Part shown: positions 17,017-25,668 of the stretch, piece by piece
Numbering within the stretch: the stretch's first letter is position 1
Layout: each line of letters begins with the position of its first letter
Assembly (NCBI RefSeq): GCF_016907235.1
Contig: NZ_JAFBBO010000001.1
Span: 1 to 64,000 of the forward strand
Source: Oerskovia jenensis
Lineage (GTDB): Bacteria; Actinomycetota; Actinomycetes; Actinomycetales; Cellulomonadaceae
DNA length: 64,000 nucleotides
Direction of reading: 5' to 3'
The notes under the pieces: model-generated
What the model saw: the letters and a program-made list of their open reading frames with translations, nothing else
Database searches by the model: none
Told to the model about the DNA's origin: nothing
Translations under genes and position numbers: made by a program

Positions 17017-18399
17017 TCAGTTGTGGGCGTGCAGCGGCTTGCCGGCGAGGGCCAGGTGGGCCTCTCCGAGCGCCTCGTTCTGCGTGGGGTGCGCGTGGAC
17101 CAGGGCGGCGACGTCCTCGGGGTACGCCTCCCAGTTCACGATGAGCTGGCCTTCGCCGATGAGCTCGCCGACGCGCGCGCCGACCATGTGCACTCCGACG
17201 ACGGGGCCGTCCTTCTGGCGGACGAGCTTGACGAAGCCCGTGGTCCCGAGGATCTTGCTCTTGCCGTTGCCGGCAAGGTTGTACTCGAGCGTCTCGACGC
17301 CGTCGGCGCCGTGGAGCTCCTTGGCCTTGGCCTCGGTCAGACCGACCGAGGCGACCTCGGGCTCGCAGTACGTCACGCGGGGGATGCCCGACTCGACGAT
17401 GGGCGTCGGGTCGAGGCCCGCGATCTGCTCGGCGACGAAGATGCCCTGGGCGAAGCCACGGTGCGCGAGCTGGAGCCCGGGGACGATGTCACCGGCCGCG
17501 TAGATGTTGCCGACGCCCGTGTGGAGGCGCTCGTCGACGATCACGAAGCCACGGTCCATGGTGATGCCCTGGGCCTCGAAGCCCAGGTCGGCGGTGCGGG
17601 GGCCGCGGCCCACCGCGACCAGCAGGAGGTCGGCGTCGAAGGTCTTGCCGGACTCGAGGGTCACGTGCACGCCCGAGTCGTCCTGCGTGACGCCCGAGAA
17701 GCGGTCCCCGAGCGTGAAGCCGATGCCGCGCTTGCGGAAGGCGCGCTCGAGAGCCTTGGACAGCGACTCGTCCTCGTTCGGGACGAGGTGCGGGAGGGCC
17801 TCGATGATCTGCACGTCGGCGCCGAACGACTTCCAGACGCTCGCGAACTCGACGCCGATCACGCCGCCGCCCAGGACGATCGCGCTCTTGGGCACGTAGT
17901 CCAGGGTCAGGGCCTGGTCGGACGTGATGACCCGGCCGCCGATCTCCAGACCGGGGAGCGAACGGGCGTAGGAGCCCGTGGCGAGCACGACGTTCTTGCC
18001 CGTGTAGCGCTGGCCCGCGACCTCGACCGTGTCCGCGGCGACGAGCGTGCCGTGGCCCTCGATCACCGTGATCTTGCGCGACTTGATGAGGCCCTGCAGG
18101 CCCTTGTACAGGCCCGCGATGACGCCGTCCTTGTACGCGTTCACGCCGTTCATGTCGATGCCCTGCAGCTGGCTCAGGACGCCGTACGCGCTGCCCTCGC
18201 GGGCGTTGTCGGCAAGCTCTGCGGCGTGCAGCAACGCCTTCGTGGGGATGCAGCCGTTGTGCAGGCAGGTCCCGCCCAGCTTGTGCGCTTCGACGAGGGC
18301 GACGTTCAGGCCGAGCTCGGCGGCACGCAGCGCCGTGGCATAGCCGCCGCTGCCTCCGCCCAGGACGAGGACGTCGAAAGGTGTGCCGGTCTCGGCCAC
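17017..18399 (-). CDS. lpdA: dihydrolipoamide dehydrogenase (E3)
   Basis: FAD flavoprotein that reoxidises dihydrolipoyl groups of E2 with NAD+. The 460-residue protein has the N-terminal FAD motif [15 protein letters not shown], redox cysteines C45 and C50 in [13 protein letters not shown], a second dinucleotide motif [17 protein letters not shown], the FAD loop NIYAAGD and the C-terminal interface with [14 protein letters not shown], the His-Glu pair of the active site. The GTG start is chosen for AAGGAG 6 nt upstream; 13 residues could be added in frame but lack a site. It is first in the lpdA-sucB operon. Confidence 0.96.
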   Translation of the reverse strand: MAETGTPFDVLVLGGGSGGYATALRAAELGLNVALVEAHKLGGTCLHNGCIPTKALLHAAELADNAREGSAYGVLSQLQGIDMNGVNAYKDGVIAGLYKGLQGLIKSRKITVIEGHGTLVAADTVEVAGQRYTGKNVVLATGSYARSLPGLEIGGRVITSDQALTLDYVPKSAIVLGGGVIGVEFASVWKSFGADVQIIEALPHLVPNEDESLSKALERAFRKRGIGFTLGDRFSGVTQDDSGVHVTLESGKTFDADLLLVAVGRGPRTADLGFEAQGITMDRGFVIVDERLHTGVGNIYAAGDIVPGLQLAHRGFAQGIFVAEQIAGLDPTPIVESGIPRVTYCEPEVASVGLTEAKAKELHGADGVETLEYNLAGNGKSKILGTTGFVKLVRQKDGPVVGVHMVGARVGELIGEGQLIVNWEAYPEDVAALVHAHPTQNEALGEAHLALAGKPLHAHN

Positions 18400-18639
18400 G
18401 TGCAACTCCTTAGGGGCATACGAAAAGAGGGAGAGCAATGTTCTCGTGACATCTTGGCACTTCGGTCACGCGTACCCCAATCGGAACGCTCACTCCTGCG
18501 TGTGATGCTCAAGACAGCCACGCGGAGGAGCCCGGCCGGCCCGTCGTCGATCCGTCTCCCTCTGCGCGCGGCGATCTCGCGACGCACCGGCCACCGCCGA
18601 GGCCGAGACAGATCCCAGGAACGCTCCAGGGGGAGCAAG

Positions 18640-18645
18640 TACTCT
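18640..18645 (+). promoter_or_regulatory. -10 candidate for the 114-residue gene
   Basis: TACTCT ends 6 nt before the ATG, a leaderless arrangement. The remainder of the lpdA upstream gap carries no further gene; its lpdA promoter could not be fixed confidently. Confidence 0.4.
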
Positions 18646-18651
18646 TCCTCC

Positions 18652-18996
18652 ATGTCCAGGCTGTCGCAGCTCTTCTCCCGCAAGCCCGCGAACGGTGCCG
18701 GCGCGCCCGCCGGTGCCCCGTCGACCGCGGACCAGCGCCGCGCGACCGTCGAGCACCTCGCCGACTTCGCGCGCACCCGCGTGGGCGTCGAGGCGTACAT
18801 CGAGCCGCCGACGAACGACACCCCCACCACGCTCATGCTCATCGCGACCACGGGGGAGTGGACGCGTCGCCGTGTCCCCGACGCCAGGGCGGCACGCAAG
18901 CTCGCCGAGCAGCTCGAGCTCCCGGTCTACGACGTGAACTTCACGGGCTACCCCCAGCGCATGCGCGACTGGAACTCCAAGCAGCGCAAGCGCTGA
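18652..18996 (+). CDS. conserved small protein of unknown function
   Basis: A 114-residue soluble protein. It has a low-complexity Ala/Pro/Gly segment at about residues 10-25, then a compact domain with EHLADFARTRVGVEAYIEPP, TTLMLIATTGEWTRRRVPDA and LELPVYDVNFTGYPQRMRDW. A predicted alpha-beta fold is plausible, but no family with known function was recognised. It is divergent from lpdA and convergent with pepA. Coding is supported by the consistent high-GC third-position pattern and a leaderless-type -10 upstream. It has no signal peptide or membrane segment. Confidence 0.75.
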   Translation: MSRLSQLFSRKPANGAGAPAGAPSTADQRRATVEHLADFARTRVGVEAYIEPPTNDTPTTLMLIATTGEWTRRRVPDARAARKLAEQLELPVYDVNFTGYPQRMRDWNSKQRKR

Positions 18997-19082
18997 GCCC
19001 GCCCGCGGGAGCTGACTCAGCGGTCACGGACCGACCCTGCCTCAGGTGCGTGCTGCGCGGGGCGGCCGATGCTCCCTGCGGA

Positions 19083-19139
19083 CGAGATGCGGCCAACGGG
19101 GGTCGACGTCCCTCCTCGACCCCGGATGGCCGCATCTCG
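19083..19139. repeat. nested two-tier inverted repeat
   Basis: Outer arms CGAGATGCGGCCA and TGGCCGCATCTCG are perfect over 13 bp. Inside them GGGGTCGA and TCGACCCC pair over 8 bp with a 9-nt loop. It sits in the 304-bp gap between convergent genes, together with a separate terminator. Similar CGAG-type nested structures occur at three other places in the window. Confidence 0.7.
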
Positions 19140-19206
19140 ACTCCTCGACCGGCCGCAGAAGCCGCGACCGACGACACCGGCGCGTGGCCGGGACCCGCAG
19201 GCAGGA

Positions 19207-19250
19207 ACGACGGACGGGCCCGACCTCGAAGGTCGCGCCCGTCCTGTCGT
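19207..19250 (-). terminator. hairpin downstream of pepA
   Basis: ACGACGGACGGGCCCGACCT pairs with the facing arm that ends CCGTCCTGTCGT, with one bulge and one mismatch and a 3-4 nt loop. It lies about 50 nt past the pepA stop. Confidence 0.65.
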
Positions 19251-19300
19251 GCTCGCTCCCGCCGCTGCGACGGCCCACGCAGGGCGCGGCCGCCGGGCGG

Positions 19301-20806
19301 CTACTTCTTCGCCGCGCGTGCCTCGAGCAGCTCGACGAGCGTGCGGACCGCCACGCCCGTGCCGCCGACCGGCGTGTAGCCGAACGCCGAGCCCTCGTTG
19401 AACGAGGGTCCCGCGATGTCGAGGTGAGCCCACGGGGTGGTCCCGACGAACTCCTGCAGGAACAGGCCCGCGACGAGCATCCCGCCGAACCGGTCGCCGA
19501 TGTTCGCGATGTCCGCGACCTTCGACCTCATCGACGCGCCGAGCTCCTCGGGCAGGGGCATGGGCCAGAACTGCTCGCCCGCGGCCTCGGCCGCCGCGAC
19601 GACCTCGCCGCGGACGTCGTCGGACCCCATGACGGCCGAGACCCGCGTGCCGAGCGCGACCATCTGCGCGCCCGTGAGGGTCGCGACGTCGAGCACGACG
19701 TCGGGCTTCTCCTCGATCGCCGCGACCAGGCCGTCGGCCATGACGAGGCGACCCTCGGCGTCGGTGTTGAGGACCTCGACGGTCTTGCCGCCACGGATCG
19801 TGATGACGTCCGAGGGGCGCTGGGCCGTGCCCGACGGCATGTTCTCGGCGAGGCAGAGCCAGCCGGTCACCGCCACGGGCAGGCCGAGCCTCGCGGCCGC
19901 GAGCACGGTGTGCAGGACGGCGGCCGCGCCGGCCATGTCGGACTTCATGGCCTCCATGCCCTTGGCGGGCTTGATCGAGATGCCGCCCGAGTCGAACGTG
20001 ATGCCCTTGCCGACGAGCGCGACCTTGGCGTGCGGACGCGAGGGGGAGTAGGACACCTTGACCAGGCGCGGGCCGCGCGAGGAACCCTGCCCGACCGCGA
20101 GGATGCCGCCGTAGCCTCCGGCCGCGAGGGCCTTCTCGTCGAGCACGGACACCTTGACGCCCGTGCCCTTGGCGGCCGCCTTGGCGATGTCCGCGAAGGC
20201 AGCGGGGAACAGGTCGTTCGGGGCGGTGTTGACCAGGTCGCGCGTCGCGTGGACCGCGGCGGCGATGGTCGCTGCCCGCTCGACCGCGGCCTTCGCCTTG
20301 GCCCCGCGGGCGAGCGACGTGAGGACCTCGATCGTCGCGACGGGACCCGAAGCCTTGGCTGCCCCGGCGGTCCCCGGCACGTCCCGGTAGCGCGTGAACG
20401 AGTACGCCCCGAGGAGAGCGCCCTCGGCGATCGCGGCGACCTCGGCCTCGTCCGCGGCAGGCAGCGCCACCGCGACGGACGTGGCGCCCTTGAGCTCACG
20501 CACCGCGGCTCCGGCCGCGCGCCGCAGCGTCTCGGCCGGGAACGAACCCGACTCGTCGCGCGCACCGAGCCCGGTCAGGACCAGGACACCGGCCTTGAGG
20601 TGCGAGCCCGCGGGCACCGTACGCACCTCGTCGCGCGCACCGGTGATGCCCAGCACGGGGGCGAGGGACTCGAGCTCGGCGACCACCTCGCGGGGGAGGT
20701 CGTCCCCCACGACGGCCACGCCGTCCGATGTCGTCTGGGTCCCGACGACGAGCGCATCCACCTTCACGCCGGTCGGGTTCTTGCTGGAGAGAGTGAGTTC
20801 AGCCAC
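19301..20806 (-). CDS. pepA: leucyl aminopeptidase (M17)
   Basis: Cytosolic hexameric two-metal peptidase that removes N-terminal residues. The 501-residue length is normal. The C-terminal catalytic domain contains KVALVGKGITFDSGGISIK (metal-binding Lys and Asp), MKSDMAGAAAVL, and the family signature NTDAEGRLVMADGL with Asp and Glu ligands plus the Arg. The N-terminal domain is typical macro-like. It starts at GTG with TAGCAT 6 nt upstream, implying a leaderless transcript. It is monocistronic between hairpins. Confidence 0.96.
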   Translation of the reverse strand: MAELTLSSKNPTGVKVDALVVGTQTTSDGVAVVGDDLPREVVAELESLAPVLGITGARDEVRTVPAGSHLKAGVLVLTGLGARDESGSFPAETLRRAAGAAVRELKGATSVAVALPAADEAEVAAIAEGALLGAYSFTRYRDVPGTAGAAKASGPVATIEVLTSLARGAKAKAAVERAATIAAAVHATRDLVNTAPNDLFPAAFADIAKAAAKGTGVKVSVLDEKALAAGGYGGILAVGQGSSRGPRLVKVSYSPSRPHAKVALVGKGITFDSGGISIKPAKGMEAMKSDMAGAAAVLHTVLAAARLGLPVAVTGWLCLAENMPSGTAQRPSDVITIRGGKTVEVLNTDAEGRLVMADGLVAAIEEKPDVVLDVATLTGAQMVALGTRVSAVMGSDDVRGEVVAAAEAAGEQFWPMPLPEELGASMRSKVADIANIGDRFGGMLVAGLFLQEFVGTTPWAHLDIAGPSFNEGSAFGYTPVGGTGVAVRTLVELLEARAAKK

Positions 20807-20812
20807 GGCTCG

Positions 20813-20818
20813 ATGCTA
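20813..20818 (-). promoter_or_regulatory. -10 of a leaderless promoter (pepA)
   Basis: TAGCAT on the minus strand ends 6 nt before the pepA GTG, with no ribosome site between. Confidence 0.45.
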
Positions 20819-20888
20819 TCCGCTGCGCGCAACGAGGCCACCGCTACGGCGAGCGGCGGGCGATTCCTGCCCGCGGGCCGGACGCCGG

Positions 20889-20894
20889 TAGGCT
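20889..20894 (+). promoter_or_regulatory. -10 of a leaderless promoter (pyrD block)
   Basis: TAGGCT ends 7 nt before the GTG of the first gene in the block that leads into pyrD. Confidence 0.5.
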
Positions 20895-20901
20895 CGGCGT
20901 C

Positions 20902-21258
20902 GTGGTCCTCCCCCTCGTCCTCCTCGTGGTCGCGCTGTGCGCGGCCCTCACCGGTTGGGCCGGGTGGTTCGTCGCCCGGGACCGTGCCGTGATCCTCAAG
21001 CAGCTCTGGGGCGGTGCCGTCATCGAGGGCGCGATCGTCCTGCAGATGATCGTCGCGGGCGTCCTCGCCGCGACGGGGAGCTCGGCGAGCGATCCCGTGA
21101 AGCTCTGGGGCTACCTGATCACCGCCCTGTTCATCCTGCCCGTCGCCGCCGTGTGGGCGTTCGCCGAACGCTCCCGCTGGAGCTCGGTCGTGCTCGCGGT
21201 CGCCGCGATCACCGTCGCGTTCCTCGAGTGGCGCCTGTGGCAGATCTGGACCGCCTGA
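20902..21258 (+). CDS. small four-helix membrane protein
   Basis: A 118-residue integral membrane protein with four hydrophobic segments at roughly residues 2-22, 38-58, 68-88 and 94-112. Short charged loops include RDRAVILKQLWG. No catalytic motif or known family was recognised. The GTG start has a leaderless-type TAGGCT upstream. It is followed after only 11 bp by another membrane protein gene and then, through overlapping start and stop codons, by pyrD, so it is probably the first gene of that operon. Confidence 0.75.
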   Translation: MVLPLVLLVVALCAALTGWAGWFVARDRAVILKQLWGGAVIEGAIVLQMIVAGVLAATGSSASDPVKLWGYLITALFILPVAAVWAFAERSRWSSVVLAVAAITVAFLEWRLWQIWTA

Positions 21259-21269
21259 GGAGAGATGGC

Positions 21270-21785
21270 GTGACCCACCCCGAGAACCCCGAGACCGCAC
21301 CCGACCCGGCGACGGGTGTGCCGCCGTCGGGCGCCCCCGACGCCCAGGGCGTCCCCGACGCGCCCCGCAGGACGGGCAGCGGCTTCGGTCGCGTGCTGGT
21401 CCTCGTGTACGGGATCTTCGCGATCTCCGCGACCGCGCGCGCCTCGATCCAGCTCCTGCGCGACTGGCACGAGGCCCCCGTCGCCTACGGGCTGTCGGCG
21501 CTCGCGGCCGTGGTCTACATCGTGGCGACGATCGCGCTCGCCCGCGGGTCGGCGACGTCACGGACGGTCGCCTGGACCGCCGTGACGGTCGAGCTCGTGG
21601 GGGTGCTCGCCGTCGGCGCCTGGTCGCTGCTCGACCCGGCCGCGTTCCCGAAGCCCACGGTGTGGTCCGACTTCGGGATCGGCTACGGGTTCGTGCCGCT
21701 GGTCCTGCCGGTCGTGGGCCTCACCTGGCTGTGGCGCACGCGCCCGCCCCAGACCTCCACCACCGAACCGAAGGAAACCGCATGA
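21270..21785 (+). CDS. membrane protein upstream of pyrD
   Basis: A 171-residue protein with a Pro/Ala/Asp-rich cytoplasmic N-terminus of about 35 residues and four hydrophobic helices after it, including RVLVLVYGIFAISATARA and VAWTAVTVELVGVLAVGAW. A GAGGAG ribosome site lies just before the GTG. Its stop overlaps the pyrD start as ATGA, indicating translational coupling. No functional family was recognised; a role near the membrane-bound dihydroorotate dehydrogenase is possible but only inferred from position. Confidence 0.75.
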   Translation: MTHPENPETAPDPATGVPPSGAPDAQGVPDAPRRTGSGFGRVLVLVYGIFAISATARASIQLLRDWHEAPVAYGLSALAAVVYIVATIALARGSATSRTVAWTAVTVELVGVLAVGAWSLLDPAAFPKPTVWSDFGIGYGFVPLVLPVVGLTWLWRTRPPQTSTTEPKETA

Positions 21786-22879
21786 GCCGGCTGTACTCCC
21801 TCCTCTTCAACGGCGTCTTCAAGCACATGGACCCCGAGAAGGCGCACGAGGTGGTGTTCCCGCTCATCTCCCTCGCCGGTCGCACGCCCGTCGTGGGTGA
21901 CGTGATCCAGGGGGCAGCGGCCCCGTACCTGGGCCGCGGCGCGAACGGCCCCGGCAGCGTCCAGGCGCTCGGCCGCTCGTTCCCCGCGCCGTTCGGCCTC
22001 GCGGGCGGGTTCGACAAGAACGCGAAGGCGATCCGCGGGCTCACGATGCTGGGCTTCGCGTTCATCGAGATCGGCACCGTGACCGCGCACGCCCAGCCCG
22101 GCAACGAGAAGCCGCGCATGTGGCGCGAGCTGTCGCTGCGCGGCATCCGCAACCGCATGGGCTTCAACAACGAGGGGGCGGCCGCCGCGGCGCAGCGCCT
22201 CGAGGCCCTGCGCCGGTCGGCGTCGGGTCGAGCGATCGTGATCGGCGCGAACATCGGCAAGACCAAGGTCACTCCGGCGCAGGACGCCGCGGGCGACTAC
22301 GCGACGAGCGCCGCGCTCCTCGCGCCCCACGCCGACTACCTCGTCGTCAACGTGTCCTCGCCCAACACCCCGGGCCTGCGCGACCTGCAGTCGACCGAGG
22401 CCCTGCGCCCCATCCTCCAGGCGGTCCGCGAGGCCGCCGACGACGCCACGCGTGCGGCCGGCGTCCGGCGCGTCCCGCTGCTCGTCAAGATCGCCCCGGA
22501 CCTCGCGGACGAGGACGTCGACGCCGTCGCCGACCTCGCGCTCGAGCTCGGCCTCGACGGTGTCGTCGCGGTCAACACGACGATCGGGCACGACCTGGGC
22601 CCCGGCGGGCTCTCGGGCCCGCCGCTGCTCGCGCGGGGGCTCGACGTCGTCGCTCGCCTCCGTGGCCGCCTCGGCCCCGACGTCACGATCGTCGGCGTGG
22701 GCGGCATCTCGACGGCCGACGACGCGCGCGCCTACCTGGCGGCCGGTGCCGACCTCGTGCAGGGTTACACGGGCATGATCTACAACGGCCCGTTCTGGGC
22801 CGCGAGCATCAACCGGTCCCTGGTGCGCGACTCGTCGCGTGGCGCTGCGCGGGGCGGTCACGAGGGAGGCGCACGATGA
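21782..22879 (+). CDS. pyrD: dihydroorotate dehydrogenase, quinone type
   Basis: Class 2 FMN enzyme of the inner membrane face that oxidises dihydroorotate to orotate and reduces quinone in pyrimidine synthesis. The 365-residue protein has the class 2 N-terminal helical extension ([20 protein letters not shown]), the FMN loop [22 protein letters not shown], the catalytic Ser in [10 protein letters not shown] (class 1 enzymes use Cys), and VNTTIG and GVGGIS phosphate-binding motifs. It overlaps genes on both sides by 4 nt, so it is translated from a coupled operon. Confidence 0.96.
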   Translation: MSRLYSLLFNGVFKHMDPEKAHEVVFPLISLAGRTPVVGDVIQGAAAPYLGRGANGPGSVQALGRSFPAPFGLAGGFDKNAKAIRGLTMLGFAFIEIGTVTAHAQPGNEKPRMWRELSLRGIRNRMGFNNEGAAAAAQRLEALRRSASGRAIVIGANIGKTKVTPAQDAAGDYATSAALLAPHADYLVVNVSSPNTPGLRDLQSTEALRPILQAVREAADDATRAAGVRRVPLLVKIAPDLADEDVDAVADLALELGLDGVVAVNTTIGHDLGPGGLSGPPLLARGLDVVARLRGRLGPDVTIVGVGGISTADDARAYLAAGADLVQGYTGMIYNGPFWAASINRSLVRDSSRGAARGGHEGGAR

Positions 22880-23085
22880 TCCGACCCCAGTGGGTGTGGG
22901 AGCTCGACGACGCGGACGGGCGCGCGCTCACGAAGCCCGTGAGCCCGGCGTTCACCAACCAGTACGACGCCGAGCAGTGGCTCGGTGAGACGTGGCGAGA
23001 CCTCGCGGCGCAGGGGGCCGCAGCCGCCCGGCTGCTCAACGACGGCACCCAGGCCACGGCCACCGTGGAGCTGCGCACGGCGTAG
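22876..23085 (+). CDS. small conserved protein coupled to pyrD
   Basis: A 69-residue soluble protein beginning [15 protein letters not shown]. Its start overlaps the pyrD stop as ATGA. The sequence has an amphipathic central helix (QYDAEQWLGETWRDLAAQG) and a strand-like C-terminus (ATATVELRTA). Small proteins of this style are common in actinobacteria, but I do not recognise the function. The overlap and codon usage support it being real. Confidence 0.7.
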   Translation: MIRPQWVWELDDADGRALTKPVSPAFTNQYDAEQWLGETWRDLAAQGAAAARLLNDGTQATATVELRTA

Positions 23086-23139
23086 GGCTGGGCCGTGCTG
23101 AGGGGGAGCCGACCGGAGCCGACGGCGGCCTGAGCCGCC

Positions 23140-23145
23140 TAGACT
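23140..23145 (+). promoter_or_regulatory. -10 candidate for the ComB-like gene
   Basis: TAGACT ends 8 nt before the GTG start, compatible with a leaderless transcript. Confidence 0.4.
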
Positions 23146-23153
23146 CGCGGACC

Positions 23154-23966
23154 GTGGACGACACGGTGTTCGGTCAGGGCGGCGCGCGCATCCGGTTCGA
23201 CTGGGGGCTGACGGGGGCGCGAGCCCTGCGCGGGACGGCTCCGCCGCAGCGCGGAGGGTTCCTGGTCGTCGTGGTCGACGTGCTGTCGTTCACGACCTCC
23301 GTGAGCGTCGCCGTCGACCGAGGCGTCGAGGTCTTCCCCTTCCCGTGGCGTGACGAGCGTGCCGCCGACCATGCGGCGCGGCACGGGGCGACGCTCGCAC
23401 GGGCCCGGTCCGAGCGTGACGTGAGTCTGTCCCCGGCCTCGCTGCGCCACGCCCCCGGGCTCGCTCGGGTCGTCCTGCCCTCGCCCAACGGGTCGACGAT
23501 CTCGCTCTCGCTCGCCGAGGACGGTGTGCCGGTGGTCGCGGCCTGCCTGCGCAACGCGGCTGCCGTCGGCGCGCACGTCACGAGCTTCCTCGACGAGGAC
23601 CCGGGGCACGTCGTCGCGGTGGTCGCGGGGGGCGAACGGTGGCCGGACGGATCCCTGCGCCCGGCGGTCGAGGACCTCTGGGGAGGTGGCGCGGTCGTCG
23701 CCGCGATCGCAGGGCACGACGACGACCTGGCACCCGAGGCGGAGGTCGCGGCGGCGGCGTACCGGTCGGCGTGCGTCGGACACGACGGTCGTCCCGGACC
23801 CGCTGCTCTGCGGGACCGGCTCCGGCGCTGCGTGAGCGGGCGCGAGCTCGTCGACCAGGGGTTCGGGGCGGACGTCGAGATCGCGGCGGAGGTCGACGCC
23901 TCGGACGTGGTGCCGGTGCTCGTGGACGGTCGGTTCGTGGGGCACCGGGCAGGCGAGCCGCGCTGA
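23154..23966 (+). CDS. 2-phosphosulfolactate phosphatase family protein
   Basis: A 270-residue protein of the ComB family, known in methanogens for the phosphatase step of coenzyme M synthesis. Family features are VVVDVLSFTTSVSVAVDRG near the N-terminus, LPSPNGSTISLSLAEDG in the middle, and a closing metal-site region with EDLWGGGAVVAAI. Many actinobacteria carry the family without making coenzyme M, so the physiological substrate is uncertain; a sulfonate or another phosphoester is possible. No other coenzyme M or sulfolactate gene is visible nearby. A two-tier hairpin follows. Confidence 0.8.
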   Translation: MDDTVFGQGGARIRFDWGLTGARALRGTAPPQRGGFLVVVVDVLSFTTSVSVAVDRGVEVFPFPWRDERAADHAARHGATLARARSERDVSLSPASLRHAPGLARVVLPSPNGSTISLSLAEDGVPVVAACLRNAAAVGAHVTSFLDEDPGHVVAVVAGGERWPDGSLRPAVEDLWGGGAVVAAIAGHDDDLAPEAEVAAAAYRSACVGHDGRPGPAALRDRLRRCVSGRELVDQGFGADVEIAAEVDASDVVPVLVDGRFVGHRAGEPR

Positions 23967-24011
23967 CAGCAGGCTTCTGGCCAGCCATCCGCGTCCCGGG
24001 CGGGCGCGCCA

Positions 24012-24069
24012 CCGAGCATGCGGTTGTCGTCGAGAATTCGCCGAATCGCGACGTCAACCGCATGCTCGG
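24012..24069. repeat. nested two-tier inverted repeat
   Basis: Outer arms CCGAGCATGCGGTTG and CAACCGCATGCTCGG are perfect over 15 bp. Inside, CGTCG/CGACG and ATTCG/CGAAT pair again, leaving a single-base apical loop in the DNA alignment. It lies in the 138-bp gap between two convergent genes and may be a terminator, but it is far more elaborate than needed. Confidence 0.75.
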
Positions 24070-24104
24070 CACCGAGGAGCGACCGAGGAGCGACCGAGGG
24101 GCCG

Positions 24105-25607
24105 CTAGCCCGCCACGTGCTCCCACGCAGCGACGAGCCGGGGCACGGCCCGGCCGATCGCCTCGGCGTCGGGCGCGAAGGTGAGCCGGATGCGGGAGGT
24201 CGCGGCGCCGTCGGGCGTGAGGGACGGGCCCGGGTTGACGACCAGGCCCCGCACCGCGGCGGCCGCGGCGAGCGCGTGCGCGAGCGGGCGCCCCAGGTCG
24301 ACCCACAGCGAGAGCCCGCCGGCGGGCGCCGTCACGTGCCACGACGGGATCGCGGCCGTGATCGCCGACCGCAGCAGGTCGCGCTGCGAGCGCAGGAGGG
24401 GCAGCCGTCCGGCGAGGACCTCCTCGCGCCGGGAGAACAGCTCGACCACGGCGAGCTGCTCGAGGACCGACGTCGCGATGTCGCTCGCGCCGCGGACGCG
24501 CGCGAGGTGCGCGACGACGTCGGGATGCGCGCGGACCCAGCCCACGCGCAGCCCGCCCCAGAACGACTTGGAGGCCGACCCGACGGTGAGCACGTGGCTC
24601 GTCGCGGACCCGTCGCCCGCGAGCGGCTCGGGCGCGGGACCGTCGAGCGCGATGTCGGTGAGCGTCTCGTCACCGATGACCGTGACCCGGTGCCGCAGCG
24701 CGACCCGCCGGACCGCTGCGCGCTCGTCGGGCGTGAGGCTGTACCCCGTGGGGTTGTGGAAGTCGGGGATCAGGTAGACGAGGCGTGGGGTCGCGGCGCG
24801 GACCGTCGACTCGAAGAGCGCGACGTCGAAGCCCGGCCCGTCGCCCGGCAGGCCCGCCCCCACGGGGAACCCGACGACGCGTGCCCCGCGTGCGACCATC
24901 GTCTCGATGCCGTGCGCGTACGTGGGGGACTGGACCACGACCCGGTCGCGCGGCCCGAGGTAGGACTGCGCGAGCGTCGAGATCGCGTGCTGCGCGCCCG
25001 TGGTCACGAGGACCTGGTCCGGCGTCGTGGGGGTGCCGCGCTCGGTGAGCCGCTGCGCGACGGCCTCGCGCAAGGGTTCGAGCCCGAGCGGCTCGTAGCC
25101 GCGGCCCGACAGGTAGCCGGGGAGGGCCTCGAGCGCGCGACCGTAGGCCGCGTGGAGCTGGGGCGGGGCAGCGGGGGCGGCCTGCCCCAGGTCGACGAGG
25201 TCCTCGGGCGGCTCGACGCCCACCGGCACGGGCGCGTCGCCGCCGCACCACCGTGGCTGGGCGCGGCGCGTGGGTCGGGGCAGGACCGCGACGGTCCCGA
25301 CCCCCGTGCGGCTCGTGACGAAGCCCCGCTCGCGCAGCGCCGCGTACGCTGCCGCCGTGGTCGTCCGGGAGACGCCGAGCGCCCCGGCCAGGTCCCGCTC
25401 GCTCGGCAGCCGCGTGTGCGGGGCGACCGTGCCGGACAGGACCGCGCCGCGGACGGCGTCGGCGAGCGCGACGTAGGCGGGACCGTCGGTCTGCCACCCC
25501 GCGACGAGGGCGGCGAGCGCGGGGGCGGTCAGGCGACGGTGGACGGGTGGATGGGGTGGGGCGACGGCGGGAGCGGTGTCGAGCGAGGTGGCGAGCGAGG
25601 TGGCCAT
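24105..25607 (-). CDS. MocR-type GntR/aminotransferase regulator (YczR-like)
   Basis: A 500-residue fusion. An N-terminal GntR winged helix (about 40-105) has LPSERDLAGALGVSRTTTAA, and a fold-type I PLP domain follows (about 150-495). The PLP lysine appears in GSASKSFWGGLRVGW and the pyridine-binding Asp/Tyr pattern in YLIPDFHNPTGY. It is divergent from a YczE-like membrane protein, which matches the known yczR-yczE pairing in which the MocR protein controls the neighbour. The ligand is probably a PLP-derived amino adduct. The start ATG was chosen because the upstream frame would invade the divergent promoter. Confidence 0.92.
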   Translation of the reverse strand: MATSLATSLDTAPAVAPPHPPVHRRLTAPALAALVAGWQTDGPAYVALADAVRGAVLSGTVAPHTRLPSERDLAGALGVSRTTTAAAYAALRERGFVTSRTGVGTVAVLPRPTRRAQPRWCGGDAPVPVGVEPPEDLVDLGQAAPAAPPQLHAAYGRALEALPGYLSGRGYEPLGLEPLREAVAQRLTERGTPTTPDQVLVTTGAQHAISTLAQSYLGPRDRVVVQSPTYAHGIETMVARGARVVGFPVGAGLPGDGPGFDVALFESTVRAATPRLVYLIPDFHNPTGYSLTPDERAAVRRVALRHRVTVIGDETLTDIALDGPAPEPLAGDGSATSHVLTVGSASKSFWGGLRVGWVRAHPDVVAHLARVRGASDIATSVLEQLAVVELFSRREEVLAGRLPLLRSQRDLLRSAITAAIPSWHVTAPAGGLSLWVDLGRPLAHALAAAAAVRGLVVNPGPSLTPDGAATSRIRLTFAPDAEAIGRAVPRLVAAWEHVAG

Positions 25608-25668
25608 GAGGCCACTCTTCCCGAATTGGCTATGGATCACCAGTCCACTGCGGGTGCACAGTAGGGGA
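25608..25668. promoter_or_regulatory. shared regulatory gap of the MocR/YczE pair
   Basis: The gap is only 61 bp and must hold both promoters. It contains an imperfect dyad read as TGGACTGGTGATCCATAGCCA-like sequence on the minus strand, with TGG and CCA tips. MocR proteins bind such intergenic sites, but the exact half-sites are not clear from sequence alone. Confidence 0.4.

Noticed and set aside
15303-18996. Long plus-strand frames opposite sucB and lpdA
   Set aside because: Their low-complexity Ala/Gly/Arg content mirrors the sucB linkers. Only the last 114 codons of one frame are real, as the small protein at 18652-18996.
20902-23085. A biosynthetic gene cluster around pyrD
   Set aside because: The overlapping small genes are housekeeping-like; no synthase, ligase or tailoring enzyme set is present.
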